From assembly GCF_932294415.1 (NCBI RefSeq), contig NC_065535.1, positions 26,568,782 to 26,632,781 of the forward strand: a stretch of 64,000 bases of DNA, read 5' to 3'. This document shows positions 1 through 11,990 of the stretch, one piece after another. Origin of the DNA: Quercus robur. Lineage: Eukaryota > Streptophyta > Magnoliopsida > Fagales > Fagaceae. Position 1 is the first letter of the stretch. The number at the start of each line of letters is the position of its first letter. Under the pieces are notes generated by a model, which saw only the letters and a program-made list of their open reading frames with translations, was not told the DNA's origin and ran no database searches. Both the position numbers and the translations under genes were made by a program.

Positions 1-331
1 TTTAACATGCGTCAAATTTTGTATTAAATAGATGTTATTTATTATAACATAAACTTATTTTTTATGCATAATTTTAAACTACAAAAACTTGCAATTTAAA
101 AAATTGATTGATAAAGTAATTATTGATTTTTAATTTTCTATAAATTTTGCAAGTATGGAGGACATAAGAAGAAAATGTAATCCAATGATAGATTTGTCAA
201 AATTCACACTAATAAAAAGGTATTGAGTGAATTGGTTCTAGCCAAACTTTGTCATTTTTTTTTAGGAGAGTCATTTTTAATTTATTAATAGTAATTTTAA
301 ATCTCATCTTCAGTTTGAGATTATATATTAT
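1..331. other. AT-rich intergenic DNA, no gene seen
   Basis: No coding region, splice-bounded exon or terminal repeat is visible. The last 17 bases (315-331) are the left target-site duplication of the adjacent SINE. Confidence 0.6.
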
Positions 332-503
332 CATGGGTTCCAGTTAGCTAAACTATTTAAATTTCTGATGATTGAATAAGAGATCGAGAGTTCAACTCCC
401 CGCTTATACCAAAAATTGATTAGTGTCCTTCTGGTTTGATGATAAAAGAGTTATCATCGAGAGCAGACATCATAGGTTGAAATTCTATAATAATAAAAAA
501 TAG
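332..503 (+). mobile_element. tRNA-derived SINE with target-site duplication
   Basis: A short element starts with a tRNA-like stretch: an A-box-like TAGCTAAACT near 351 and a B-box-like GAGTTCAACTCC near 389. It ends in an A-rich tail (TAATAATAAAAAATAG). It is bounded by TTGAGATTATATATTAT at 315-331 and TTGAAATTATATATTAT at 504-520, a 17-bp duplication with one mismatch, as expected for LINE-mobilised SINEs. A second copy of the same family lies inverted at 12151-12310. The tRNA-like part cannot fold as a full tRNA and is not called a tRNA gene. Confidence 0.8.
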
Positions 504-520
504 TTGAAATTATATATTAT

Positions 521-904
521 TTTTGGACTCAGAAAATACTATTTTTGTCTTAATTCTTTGATATTATTAAGTTGGAAATATTGATGTAAAACAAACGGCA
601 CATGCTTTCTTGAAGCAATAGAACTCATTGAGGTCACGACGTTAGAATTGCATGAAATTTGGAGGGTTAAAGAGAAATAATCTTCTAATCAAGACTTGAG
701 ATTGTGCCTCGAGGTTTGCCCTAATTTTGGCAAATTACTCCATTAAGGCCCCACAAACATGGATTTTTCATTTTTAGTAATATTTCTTTTCCTTAATAAC
801 TTTTAGTTTAAAATTCAGAATAAGGTCCTAGTGTTAGAGAGGGGTGGTGGTAGTGGTGGGGATGGTGTTGGGTTGATGATGCTAACGCCGGTGGTGGTAG
901 TGGT
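521..904. other. intergenic, G/T-rich stretch
   Basis: No gene is seen. Positions 835-915 are rich in GGTGGT/GGGGA on the plus strand and probably form the interior of the degenerate MITE whose right terminus lies at about 905-1055. Confidence 0.4.
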
Positions 905-1055
905 GGGGACGGGCTGAGGTTTTTATTTTATTTTAAGTAATTGAAATTAGGAAAGGTATAATGGTAGGAGATAATTAAATAAGTGGACATAGAATATGTT
1001 TTTATTGGTGAAGTATAGAGTGGAGTAGAAAAAATAGAACATAAAATTTGGACTC
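905..1055 (+). mobile_element. right terminus of a Mutator-type MITE
   Basis: This stretch is a direct, diverged copy of 1525-1658 and an inverted copy of 1056-1200. Its outer end (TATTGGTGAAGTATAGAG ... AAATTTGGACTCC) matches the right terminal repeat of the 21-kb Mutator-like element at 55450-55511 (ATTGGTGGAGCATGGAG ... GATTTGGACTC). It is therefore taken as the right end of a non-autonomous Mutator-family element. The left end was not located. Confidence 0.5.
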
Positions 1056-1660
1056 CATGCTTTTGTGGGAGGATGAAACGAATCGAAATCTTCTATATCA
1101 TTTTCTCTATACTACTTTATGTACCACCAATAAAATTCTTCCATGTGTTCGTTAATTCCTAAATTTATGTTTTGAATTTCTCTTGCCTAAAATAAAAGAT
1201 ATAAAAAAAAAAAAATAAACAAAAAACGCTTCTGTCGTTGTCAAGATTTGATTCTTTCAGATTGATTGGTCACATTGTTGGGTCAATTTTGGTTTTGGGG
1301 TTCATAGGGATAATGGTTTTTGTTTGCTTAAGAGGAAGATGCAATGGGTAGATGAAGGGGTTTTGCAAGGTAATGGATAGAGGTGTGCATTGGGAACATT
1401 CAACAAAGATATAAGCCTTCAGGAATAGTTTGTGGTGGTAGTCTTAGTTGGTGCTAGGGAGGAGGTTGATGGCCAGAGGAGGAGGTTGATGGTGGTGGGG
1501 AAAAGAAGGTTTTATTTATTTATTTTTATCTTTTATTTTAGGTAAAAGAAATTAAAAGTATAAATTTAGGGATTAATGGACACATGGCAAAATTTTATCA
1601 GTGGTATATAGAGTGGTGTAGAGAAAATGGTACAGAAGATTTTGATTCAAAAGCATGGCA
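1056..1660. mobile_element. Mutator-type MITE with ~130-bp inverted repeats
   Basis: The left arm (about 1056-1200, beginning CCATGCTTTT and including ACCACCAATAAAATTCTTCC) is the inverted, diverged copy of the right arm (about 1528-1658, ending AAAAGCATGG). The left arm has a 15-17 base insertion near 1066-1082. The interior is purine- and GT-rich with no ORF. Arm organisation resembles the terminal repeats of the Mutator-like element at 34327-55511. No clean 9-bp target duplication was found, so the exact ends are uncertain. Confidence 0.6.
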
Positions 1661-2017
1661 TATTTTTAAGTATATTCCTATAATATTTTCTAATTTAATA
1701 AACGCAACTGAAAGAAACATTTAACAAAATTAAAAGGGTAAAGAAGCCTTGGCATTATTTTATCTATTCAATTTTTTAATATTATTTGTAGTTTGAGCAC
1801 TTTTTTTTATTTATTTTTTTATTTAAAGAGAAATGCTAGACGTACTACCAATTTCTTACATGACCCAAACTGCCACATCAGCTGTTGTTAGAGATAATTA
1901 CCCTGCTGTGGTGTTGGTTTTCTACTCTCTTTTTTGCAATGCTATGGGCACTGAATTGGGCTGAGATTTAGGATTTGGTAAGTTGATTGTGGAAGGTAAG
2001 GATAGCTCCTTGATCCA

Positions 2018-2028
<11 letters not shown>
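1661..2028. other. intergenic, no gene seen
   Basis: AT-rich sequence with no supported ORF, exon or repeat terminus. Confidence 0.5.

Positions 2029-2071
<43 letters not shown>
2029..2071. repeat. compound (CA)n(TA)n microsatellite
   Basis: CA dinucleotides interrupted by ATATAC run into about 12 TA units, directly next to the poly-T end of the minus-strand LINE. Confidence 0.95.
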
Positions 2072-2080
2072 CTTGATTGA

Positions 2081-2578
2081 TTTTTTTTTTTTTAATATAC
2101 GAAACTAGATACATAGTAGAAAGAAAAGGAAGTACAACAGAGAACAATCAAGACCAAATATTAGTCCTAAGCTAGATACATTCTACTAAGATGAGCTTTT
2201 GCACCGTGGGAGGGGAGACCCCTATCTAGCTTTATGATGCTTCATTCCTCCTGGCAAGTTAGGCAAGCTCATGAGCTACCCTATTGTATTCTCGTTTCAA
2301 ATGCTTAATTTCCTACATGCTGAAGAACTCAAGGATTTGACTAATACCACTATACAAATGGCCTAGACTACCATTAGTTTCACCATCAGCTATACTCTGC
2401 ACAATTGATAAAGCATTCGACTCAATGATCACTTGTGATAGCTCCATTTCTCGGGTAAGAAGGATGCCACATTCAATTGCTAGCATTTCCACTTCAGAAG
2501 CTGTGATTGGCCAGATAGGTACTTTGAATAAGCTGCCACCACCAAACCATGAAGTCTTTTATGATTACTCCCACACTT
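2081..2578 (-). mobile_element. LINE fragment: RNase H end and poly-A tail
   Basis: On the minus strand the sequence encodes an RNase H-like domain of plant LINEs, readable as FGGGSLFKVPIWPITASE followed by EVEMLAIECGILLTREMELS, with residual stop codons. It ends in a poly-A tract (plus-strand poly-T, 2081-2093). The domain stops abruptly at 2578, where family-B LTR element starts, and resumes at 10444 on the other side. Together with 10444-11990 this is one 5'-truncated LINE of about 2 kb. Bases 2574-2578 (CACTT) are the target duplication of the inserted element. Confidence 0.8.
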
Positions 2579-3539
2579 TATTGGGTTAAAATGAATTGAC
2601 CCATTGCAAATTAATTAATTACACATGTTAATTAATTAGTCAAATTACATGCAATAGCATGGTAGTACAAACAAATCACCAACTAAACTAAATTCAATGG
2701 AAAATAAATTTGACATGGTGATTTGTTTATGAATGGGTAAAACCTCCAAGGCAAAACCCCACCAGTGAATTTAAGGTCATCACTTCCGAGAATCCATTAT
2801 TATCAGTCACAAGCTGTTACAAGTATAAGGAATCTTACCAAACCCTTTGGCCTATCCTGAAATACCAACCTACAGTTGAACCCTTACCCCAATACCCAAT
2901 TGGACTTGTATTGTAGCGGCAATCTCTCCGTTCAATGCATGAATCCCAGTACATGACTAACCAACGATGCACGAATCCTAATACGTGACTAACTCCACCA
3001 ACTTGATGAAGATTGTTGGCAACAAAGTTCTTTAGTTCATCAACAATGAAGATTAGGAAGCTCCTTAGTCACAAAACCCTTGGCGTAAAGACGTAGTAAC
3101 TTCTACAGGAAGAATGATGAACTAGAGCAATTTCTGCTTCCGGTCACATAATGCATGTATTGTCCTTTTGTATTACTTTGTGACGACCCTTAAAATAATC
3201 CTTATATATGTCTAGAGTTGTGAGAAAAGAAACCCTACACAAATACATAGGAATATGTGTGTAATCAGATTTGGAAAATCTAATTTTGTAATTCTCGACA
3301 AATACAGCTTGTGTCGAGCTTCAACATTGAATCTCGATAGAAGTCTTTCTGTTGAGATTGCTATCGAGTTTTAAAGAATAGAACTTTCTTTACTTGTTTC
3401 TTGGTCAGACTTGCATGGCTTTAATACTAAACTTGAATACTTATTTCTTGAAGTACTAAACTTATCCTAGATTTACCCAAATACAAGTAAAGTGCGTTTT
3501 GTCAAAGGATTAGCCAATTACATAAAAATGTCCCTAACA
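2579..3539 (-). repeat. 3' LTR of family-B element
   Basis: 961 bp, homologous along its length to 9353-10443. Minus-strand start TGTTAGGGACATT lies at 3539 and the end, reading ...TAACCCAATA, at 2579. It contains the CTCGATAGA/CTGTTGAG motifs typical of the family. Confidence 0.92.
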
Positions 3540-4096
3540 ATCTTCACATTTGGCAATCCGTGACAAAACCACAACAAACAAATGAATCATGAGAGAAGTT
3601 TTAAATCACTAAACTCATAACCACTTGTTGAATTACAAAATAAATCTAACCTTAACATAAACTCTTGAAAAACTTTGAAAGAAGAGTGTTCATGGCATGG
3701 TAAACTTTCACAACCGGTCTTTCTGAAACACTTAAACAAAAACTCATCAAGGCATCATGTGTGAAACAGAAATAAAGATTGCATACATAAAAAAATATGT
3801 ATATAAAGAAAGAAAAGAAAAAACACATGTAGAGGTAGGTGAAGAAAAAAACATACATCATCATATATATGAAAATAAAGTACAATGTATGTCAATAAAT
3901 GGTCACAAGACCAGTCTACAAGAAGCTAATGTAAAGGGAGAAATAAGAAAATACATGTAAACCTCACTATATCCCTTAAAAAGATATACACACTCCCTCT
4001 ATAAAAAATGTCCTATACTAACTCTTCCCCTAAATACCAGACTACTTTCAAAACCAAAATTACTCCCTATTTTTGTCACGAATGACAAAGGGCAAG

Positions 4097-5397
4097 TCAC
4101 TGAGAGGTCGTCATCTCGTCATCATTGGAAGAGCTAGCATCATCTTCATCATCATCAGTATCATCATCCTCATCAACCGAGGCCTCTGGAGAAGGAGCAA
4201 AGCCAGCCATGCGAGCCTGTCTGTGAGTAATGCGATCGACTCAGGTGTTCATCTGACACATCTCATCTGTGAGATAGTCGAGACGAGCATCCATCCTTTG
4301 AAGCTATGCCATGATAGCATTAAGAGTCACACTAGCTACCGAGGAAGAAGGAGTAGAGGTGGAAGGAGTCGAAGAAGAAGGCAGAACAATAGAAGTTGCA
4401 GGATCATCCGTCTCCACTCGTGGCTGTTTTGGTCAAAGTTGGGCCTCGCTCCGCCGAACAGAACTGGCGCTGATGGCACCCATGATGGTGAAAAGAGGAA
4501 ATAGAGGAATAGGAATGGAGAAATGCCGAATGATCCGCATGATAGCCAAAGGAAAGATGAGCTTATCACCGGTAGCAGTATTTTGATACACATCTATAGT
4601 AGATGTGATGAAGTGAGAGGGAAAGTCAATAGAAAGATCCTCCATCAAGGAAAGAAGAAAATGAGCATGAGGCTCAGTGGTGGAGTTATAGTGAGACCAT
4701 GGAGTGAGAGTGAAGGTCATCACGATGTAAAAAATTTTGGACCTTTTGCAAAGCTCGAGCAAGGGGTGTTTAGAAAACCACCCTAAAAAGAAGGTTTCTC
4801 ACAAAAGTGAGAGATAAGCTCGTCTCTAGACACAGTCCTGAGACGCTCACAACCAGGGTAGTTAGGATGCGCTACCTTGGGAACATGTAGTACCTCGGAT
4901 ATAAGATCCGGAGTAACTAAGATACGTATACCTCTGAATGTCGTAGCAAACTGAGGCACAGAGGTATCAATGGCGTGCATGTTGGAGTAAAACTCTTGAA
5001 TGAATACAATTGGACACCTCTCGGGCTTCCTACAGAAGGGCTCCTATCCTCGAGTCCGAATGACTTAGGGTAGAGCAGTGTCGGAGAAATCCGACAGGAT
5101 GACTTGGCGTTTCAGATGAACACCACAGTCCTGAAAGTTCTCAGAGAAGTCCGTCTTGGCCTTCACATCATGGAACCAAATATGAGATGGAATATGAGGA
5201 TCAGAAGAGGATGACCTGGAACCACGAAGAGGATTTCGAGTTGGAGTGGATTTGCGTTGTTTGGGTGCATAGCGCAGTCTATCTGAGAGAGAGAGAGAGA
5301 GAGCAGAACACATCACAAACCAGAAAAGGAAAGAAAAGATATAACGTATGCATGAAAAATGCATGAACATGTGACGTGCAAAGTTTAAAAGCATCAT
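4097..5397 (-). pseudogene. ORF2 of family B, plant-transposon-protein-like
   Basis: Three overlapping minus-strand reading frames give a protein resembling the domain annotated as 'putative plant transposon protein' (recognised by eye, not by search). The basic Ser-rich N-terminus includes PKQRKSTPTRNPLRGSRSSS. A middle segment includes FATTFRGIRILVTPDLISEV (about 4865-4925). A hydrophobic segment includes FLLSLMEDLSIDFPSHFITS (about 4615-4675). The Ser/Pro/Asp-rich tail ends at 4097. In-frame stops (for example near 5068, 4783 and 4690) break it. The family-A element carries an equivalent ORF in the same place (29905-31007) with the same order of segments. Function is unknown; it is not a pol product. 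Confidence 0.6.
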
Positions 5398-5739
5398 GGG
5401 TAAAAATCCAATCCAAACCTACCAGCACTCAAACAACAATAATCAATCACACATCTAAAATGCATGAAATATTGTTATAATGCAATGAGTATGCAATGCA
5501 TGAGCATACATTACCAAATCAACACAAGCCAACCCAAAAATTTTCAAAAACCCAAAACCTAGGTCTAAAATGCATGAATGCATGAAAAAGAAGGGATTTA
5601 GAAAACTTACCAAGAGATTTAAGCTTGATCTAGGCCAAAAAAGGAGTGGGTAGAGTGATTTAAGTGAGAGGAGAGTGTTTGGGGCAAGAGAGAAGTGTTT
5701 TCTGTCGAGAGAGAAAGAGAAAAGTGAATATGAAATCGC

Positions 5740-6060
5740 GCCTCAGCTTTAAATATAAATTGTAGTTCGATGGATTGATGTAACTATCGAGATATGTTGA
5801 GCACTAAATCTCGATAGAAATGAATCTGTTGAGGTGCTGTCGAGGATCTGTTGACGGCAAAACTCACCTTGATGGATTAAGAATCTATTCAGCAGATAGA
5901 ATGATCAGAAATATGGCTCGATGGATCGAAGAAGCTGTCGAGAATCTATCGAGAAGAAACCCAGAAATCTTGATGGATCGAGAATTTGTTGAGGCTGAAT
6001 AAAGAAAGCTCGATAGAAAAGAATCTGTTAGGGATCTGTCGAGGAGTTGTCGAGCTTGAA
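5740..6060. repeat. cluster of TCGA(T/G)-type motifs upstream of ORF2
   Basis: At least ten copies of CTCGATAGA, CTCGATGGAT, TGTCGAG and CTGTTGAG-like words occur here, in the stretch upstream of ORF2. The same words occur inside the LTRs (3295-3370 and 10195-10275). Family A shows the same pairing of LTR and pre-ORF2 clusters with the related word TCGATCGATCGAA. Confidence 0.7.
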
Positions 6061-7127
6061 GAAAAGGAGTTTTTCAAGGAAGGAAAAACACATAGATATG
6101 AATGCAACAAACAAGCAACTCAAACAACGATCCAATCAACATGTTAAGCTCTCAAAACATCTCTCAACATATACGCAAAGCATACATAGATCCAAAACAC
6201 ACACACACACATAAAACAAGTCTAACCAATTTTATATTTCAAAAATAATTTAGGACAATTTAGTGAGCATATATTAACACATGTATTCCTTGTGATGGTC
6301 AAATCATATTGTACCTGCACATGTATCAAAAGTAGCAAAGAGTATGCATGTTGTGTGTGAAAGCATAGCAAGAGTGCATAAGTGTCTCATATTATGAAGA
6401 TTTGAGACTTGAGAGAATCAAATACACTCACACACAACCATAACTGCTTGATGGAGACTATCACTTTCGAGGTACATCCTATAAATCCCACATCTCTTAG
6501 AAACACGCTTGCAACTATTTTTAAAAACATTTTGTTTCTTTTTGCTTTTGTATTCTTTGCATATTTTCTTTTTGAACATATCATGCATGGACATATAAGA
6601 GAGAGAAGAAATACCCAATTATATAAGTCAAAACATCACAATTTTGTTATGCTGAAGCACGCAGATGTTATTCATGATTGGCGGGCTTTAGTGGTGAGAT
6701 GATTATTTATGTCTTTCTCTTAGGATTTTCTAGTCAGTTCCGTCAAAAAGAGTGATATGAGTGTTAAGTATAAAATATTATTTAATCATACTCATCACAA
6801 ACACGAGCCACAAAGTTCACTTGCTTAGTTGTGCATTAAGATTCTCATCTAAGGTACAAGAGGTACAAAGTTTATAAAACTTTGTTTCAATGTCCATCGA
6901 AGGTACACAAGTACCAATATACACAAACATACATTGTTTTTGTATTTTTCCGATTTTTCAAATTTTTATTTTTATATTTATGAAAAAAAAAAAACTCAAA
7001 AGCAACCAAACAAAAATATAAAGAAACACACAAAGCATAAAGCTAGATTGACTCAAAAGCTAGAAAGAAAACAAACAAGTAATGCAAAACATAAAAGGAG
7101 AGAGAGAAAAAGTGATTGAATCACTTT

Positions 7128-9281
7128 AAGCCTTTTTCCTTCCACACCTTGGAAGAACCTTTCCTTTGTGTGAACCTTTGATCCTGAGGAGAGGGGGAAT
7201 AATTGAAATCGTTTAAGTTCAAAAGGAATATGAGGGCTTTGAGAAGATCTCCCAAAGGAACCAGAGAAGATGGAAACTGATTCTAGTTTCCTGACGAGAG
7301 CATACGATTGCTTTGTTGAGTGGCTAACCACTTATAGCAGTTTGGACGTGTATGCCCTAAAGCTCCGTAGTGATGACAGAAATGCGGTTTCTTTTGTTGA
7401 GACTTTTTGTTGTTTTCCTTCTTAGTCCTAGGGTTTCTAGTCTATTTCTTTTCAACCTTAGGGGGTGCTTCTAGAATAGATTTGCTTTTATCTATGTTCT
7501 CACTAGCTGTTTCAGTTTTAGATTCATTATTCTTAGAATTAACATTATTAGCAGGTGAGACAAACATAGTTGTTCTAGAGGAGGCAATATTAGGAGAAGA
7601 GAAATCATACCCCAAATCGATTTTATTAGAAGTAGCTTTTTGAAAACTTTGCATCTCATTGAGTTTTGCACTGGAAGTCCTCTCCAATTGAGCTCTGACC
7701 TGGAACAACTTTGCCTCAAGTTTCTTTGTCCTTTCAACAAGAAAGTTGTTCTCGAATTGTAAAGCCCTAATGGTTTGATTGGCTTCATCAACCTTGGTAG
7801 AAAGCTCCTCTCGATCTAGCTCCACATTGCTCAGTTTCTTGGTGGCCAGCCTATATAGTTTCTCATGCTTTTCAGAAACCTTGTACAACTTAGCATAGGT
7901 TGTATGAATGTCATCTTGATTGTCCATTTTCTCAAATTTAGATTCCATCACATCCTCTTCTTCATCCACTACTTCTACAATCCCCTCAGTAGGATCCACT
8001 CTGGCAGTGAAAGCACTTAAGATTTCCTCGTCATCACTGTTATCTAACTCAATCTCAGGTTCAGTATTACCCAAGGTAGCAGCAAGAGTCTTGCTTTTCC
8101 CAATCGACTTGAGATATGTTGGACATTCTTGTTTCATGTGTCCAAAACCTTGACATCCGAAACATTTTGGTCCGAAGGGACTAGTATACTAACTGCTATC
8201 CTTAACATCCTTCTTCCTATCTTGACTTTTGAATTGAGAGGAACTGGATTACTTACGGTCCTTGTCAAAACTTTTCACATTGGCATTCTTCATGAACTTC
8301 TTGAACTACCCAATGATGTAGGACTTTATCTTGGAATTTTCATCATTTGAAGGCTCATTAGTCTCATTTGAGATATGTTGGACATTCTTGTTTCATGTGT
8401 CCAAAACCTTGACATCCGAAACACTTTGGTCCGAAGGGACTAGTATACTAACTGCCATCCTTAACATCCTTCTTCCTATCTTGACTTTTGAATTGAGAAG
8501 AACTGGATTACTTACGGTCCTTGTCAAAACTTTTCACATTGGCATTCTTCATGAACTTCTTGAACTACCCAATGATGTAGGACTTTATCTTGGAATTTTC
8601 ATCATTTGAAGACTCATTAGTCTCATTACTTTTGGCCTTCAGTGCCATACTCTTACTTTTGGTTCCTTTCCCAAGTCTAGTCAAACCCAATTCATAGGTT
8701 TGCAGGTTGTCAATTAGCTCTGTCAAAAGAATGGAGTCAATGTCCTTTGATTCTTCAATTGCTGTTATCTTGGCATGAAATCTCTCAGGAAGAGATTTGA
8801 GCACCTTTCTCACAAAATTGGGTTTGGGAATAGTTTCCCCAAGATTAAAGGCTGAGTTGACTATGTCCTTGAGTTTGGCATAGAACTCATTGAATGACTT
8901 GTCCTCCTCCATTTTGATCTCCTCAAAGATTGTATTAAGCCTTTGAAGCTTGGAATCTTTAATGGTCTTAGTTCTTTCATAGGTCGTCTGGAGAATAGTC
9001 CATGCTTCCTTTGCAGTTTTAGTCAAGGATATTTTCTTAAACTCCTCATTCGTGACCACACTGAAAATAGCGTTCAATGCTCTGCTGTTGAAGTTTGCCG
9101 CTTTGATCTTTACATCATTGTAATCGGTCAACGCTTCCTTTGGCTTAGTCCAGCCAATCTCCACAATTTGCCACACCTTCTCATCTAAAGACTGCAAGAA
9201 AGTTTTCATATGTACTTTCTAGTATGCATAGTTAGTGCCATCAAATAAAGGAGGTATAATAAGAGACTGTCTTCTATCCAT
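7128..9281 (-). pseudogene. Copia-type gag of family B with two zinc knuckles
   Basis: The reading frame starts at ATG 9281 (MDRRQSLIIPPLFDG...), has one stop replacing a Trp at 9219-9221, and continues through a UBN2/Retrotran_gag domain (8565-9209; e.g. AKEAWTILQTTYERTKTIKD). A CCHC knuckle CFGCQGFGHMKQEC follows, present twice because of a 259-bp tandem duplication. After that come an acidic and coiled-coil region (7442-8137) and a second, damaged knuckle CHHYGALGHTRPNC (about 7338-7382), in which the second Cys is Tyr. Gag would package element RNA in the cytoplasm. The order of domains resembles SIRE-type Copia gag. Stops and the duplication make this copy non-functional. Confidence 0.8.
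8111..8628. repeat. 259-bp tandem duplication in gag
   Basis: 8111-8369 and 8370-8628 are nearly identical direct copies starting GAGATATGTTGGACATTC. Each carries one zinc knuckle. The duplication adds a stop codon between gag core and knuckle. Confidence 0.93.
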
Positions 9282-9337
9282 GACAAACAGGGGTCAATGG
9301 ATCACACAACAAAAATTAAACCTAATTAGAGTGTGCC

Positions 9338-9350
9338 TGCTCTGATACCA
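9338..9350 (-). other. tRNA-iMet primer-binding site
   Basis: The minus strand reads TGGTATCAGAGCA two bases inside the 5' LTR end. This is the standard initiator-methionine PBS of plant Copia elements and fixes the element's orientation. Confidence 0.92.
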
Positions 9351-9352
9351 CT

Positions 9353-10443
9353 TGTTGGGTTAAAACGAATTGACCCTTTGCAAATTAATTAATTACCCAA
9401 GTTAATTAATTAGTCAAATTACATGCAATAGCGTGATAGCACAAACAAATTACCGACTAAACTAAATGCAGCGGGAAATAAATTTAACATAGTAATTTGT
9501 TTACGAATGGAGAAAACCTCCTAGGCAAAACCCCATCGGGTAAATTTAAGGTCACCACTCCAGAGAATCCACTATTATCAATCACAAGCGGTTACAAGTA
9601 TAAGGAATCTTACCAAATCCTTTGCCTATCCCGAAATATCAACTTACAGTTGAACTCTTACCCAAATTCCCAATTAGACTTGTATTATAGCAACAATCTC
9701 TCCGTTCAATGCACGAATCCCAGTACGTGACTAACCAATGATGCCTATCCCGAAATATCAACCTACAGTTGAACCCTTATCCCAATTCCCAATTAGACTT
9801 GTATTATAGTAGCAATCTCTCTGTTCAATGCACGAATCCCAGTACGTGACTAACCAATGATGCATGGATCCTAATACGTAACTAACTCCACCAACTTGAA
9901 GAAGATTGTTGGCTGCAAAGTTCTTTAGTTCATTAACAATGAAGATCAGGAAGCTCCTTGGTCACAAAACCCTTGGCGTAAAGACGTAGTAGCTTTTACA
10001 GAGAGAATGATGAACTAGAGCAATTTCTGCTTCCGATCACATAATGCATGTATTGTTCTTTTGCATCACTTTGTGATGGCCCTTAAAATAATCCATATAT
10101 ATGTTTAGGATTATGAGAAAAGAAACCCTACACAAATACATAGGAATATGCGTGTAATTAGGTTTGGAAAATCGGATTTCGTAATTCTCAACAGATATAG
10201 CTTGTGTCGAGCTTTTGTTGAGCTTCAACATTAAATCTCGATAGAAGTTTTTTTGTTGAGATTGCTGTAGAGCTTTAAAGAACAGCACTTCCTTCACTTG
10301 TTTCTTGGTCAGACTTGCATGGCTTCAATACTAAACTTGAACACTTATTTCTTAAAGTACTAAACCCATCCTAGATCTACCTAAATACAAGTAAAGTGCG
10401 TTTTGTCAAAAGATTAGCCAATTACATAAAAATGTCCCTAACA
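9353..10443 (-). repeat. 5' LTR of family-B element
   Basis: 1091 bp, with TG...CA ends. It is longer than the 3' LTR because of a 119-bp tandem duplication (9624-9742 and 9743-9861) absent from the partner, so the duplication arose after insertion. Confidence 0.92.
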
Positions 10444-11990
10444 CACTTGAATTCCTTCCATTTTCTAAGGTAGCTTCATCCACATTGATTTTAAACATAC
10501 CAGCTAGGGGGGCTAACCATCTATTGCCTTCATAGGACTTATAATGGCCTAAAGGCGTGAATGCCTCCTTGTAATCTTGTAAATACCTTTTAGCAAAACT
10601 CCAAATTTGGTTGGAAGACTGGCAAGCAAACTCGTGCACTACCTGGTTCCTATTGTACCAAATTGACTAGGCTGTGACAGGGAAGTATTCAAGGTCCTGG
10701 GATGTCCCTTGTGTCATGATCTCCATAGCTACATTAGAAAAATCCAAAGGGCTTGAAGTGATTTCTACAGGGCAATCTGACCAACAATCCCATACTTTCC
10801 TTGGAATATCACATTTAATTAGGGAGTGAGAGATTGACTTAGATTCTTTTTCATAGCATAGGCACAACGCATCAATATTAACCCCCTTCTTTTTTAAGTT
10901 TACCGTCGTTGGGAGGCCATCCATATATGCTTTCCACGCAAATTTTTTTGACTTTGTAGGGATTTTCAGATGCCACGTCCTTTTCCATAGTGCAGTTCTA
11001 CAGTCCCCAGTGAAGCTTTCCTCCTTATCCTTTGCTCCAACCACCTTGAGGGCAATGTAGTAAGTGCCTTTAACTGTAAATTCCCCTTTCTATTACCAAC
11101 CCATATGATCTTGTATTCTGGCAAATTGTAGCTTAGGGGGGTGTTGAGAATGGTGTTTGCTTCAAAAGGTTAGAAAAGAGATTTGATAATATATATCTGC
11201 TTTCCATCTTCTAGTATCTTTATCAATAAGAGAGCAGACCATAGGGAAGTCATCAAACAGTTTTGGGGGAGAAATTACCTTGTAGGTTGTGGGCATAGGC
11301 ATCTATTTGTCTTCCCAAATGTGGATTATATTTCCATTACCAACCCGCCATCGGGTTCCTCGTTTAATCACTTCTAGCCCATTCATAATACTTCTCCAAA
11401 TGTAAGAGGGATTTGACCTAAGCTTTGCTTTGAGGACATCTCCATGGGGATAGTATCAGGCTTTATATATTCTGGCCACAAGGGAGTCTTGCTTTGTTAG
11501 TAATCTCGAGCCTTGCATTGCTAGCATGGCAAGGTTGAAGGCTTGAAGGTTTCGAAAGCTCATTCCACCTCTAAGCTTTGATTTACACAGCTTCTTCCAA
11601 CTCACCAAGGCTATCTTTGTCTCTTGTTTACGCTATCTCTACTAGAGTCTTTGCATAATCCCCTCCATCTCATCGCATGGACCCTTTGGTAGTTGAAAGC
11701 AACTCATTGTATATGTCGAAATTGCTTGGGCAATTGCTTTTATGAGAATCTCCTTGCCACCTATTGAAAGCATTTTTCCCTTCCATCCTGATAATTTTTT
11801 CCCCACTCTCACTTTGATTTTTGCAAAGACTTCAGTTTTTGACTTGTCAATAATAGATGGTAGGCCAAGATATTTAGTATGCTGAGAATCACTCATAGGT
11901 CCAAGGGTACTCATTACCTCACCCTTCACTTCTTCAGGGTTATTACGACTAAAAAATACTGATGATTTATCAGTATTAATTCTTATGGTA
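10444..11990 (-). mobile_element. LINE fragment: RT C-terminus and zf-RVT
   Basis: Continues the LINE interrupted by family-B element. From its 5' truncation near 11990 the minus strand encodes the C-terminal part of a non-LTR reverse transcriptase (INTDKSSVFFS; then KYLGLPSIIDKSKTEVFAKI at about 11810-11870). After a degenerate stretch it encodes a zf-RVT domain (10667-11044; WKRTWHLKIPTKSKKFAWKA with the Cys-x-Cys cluster DALCLCYEKES). The start of RNase H follows, cut at 10448. Multiple stops are present. No 5' target duplication was identified. Confidence 0.82.

Larger units (their letters stand above)
2579..10443 (-). mobile_element. Family-B LTR retroelement, gag + ORF2, no pol
   Basis: A complete LTR element inserted into a LINE. 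The LTRs are 2579-3539 (3') and 9353-10443 (5'), flanked by CACTT at 2574-2578 and 10444-10448. A primer-binding site complementary to initiator tRNA-Met sits next to the 5' LTR. Reading 5' to 3' on the minus strand it carries a Copia-type gag (about 9281 to 7130) and a second ORF resembling the putative plant transposon protein family (about 5397 to 4097). No protease, integrase, reverse transcriptase or RNase H is detectable, so it must be mobilised in trans if at all. The LTR begins TGTTAGGGACATTTTTATG; the 3' LTR copy has lost the G of its terminal dinucleotide. Confidence 0.9.

Noticed and set aside
351..414. Possible tRNA gene (A and B box)
   Set aside because: Inside a SINE with TSD and A-rich tail; no full acceptor or anticodon stem can be drawn.
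5286..5302. (GA)n as a promoter element
   Set aside because: Short simple repeat within ORF2 of family B; no positional support.
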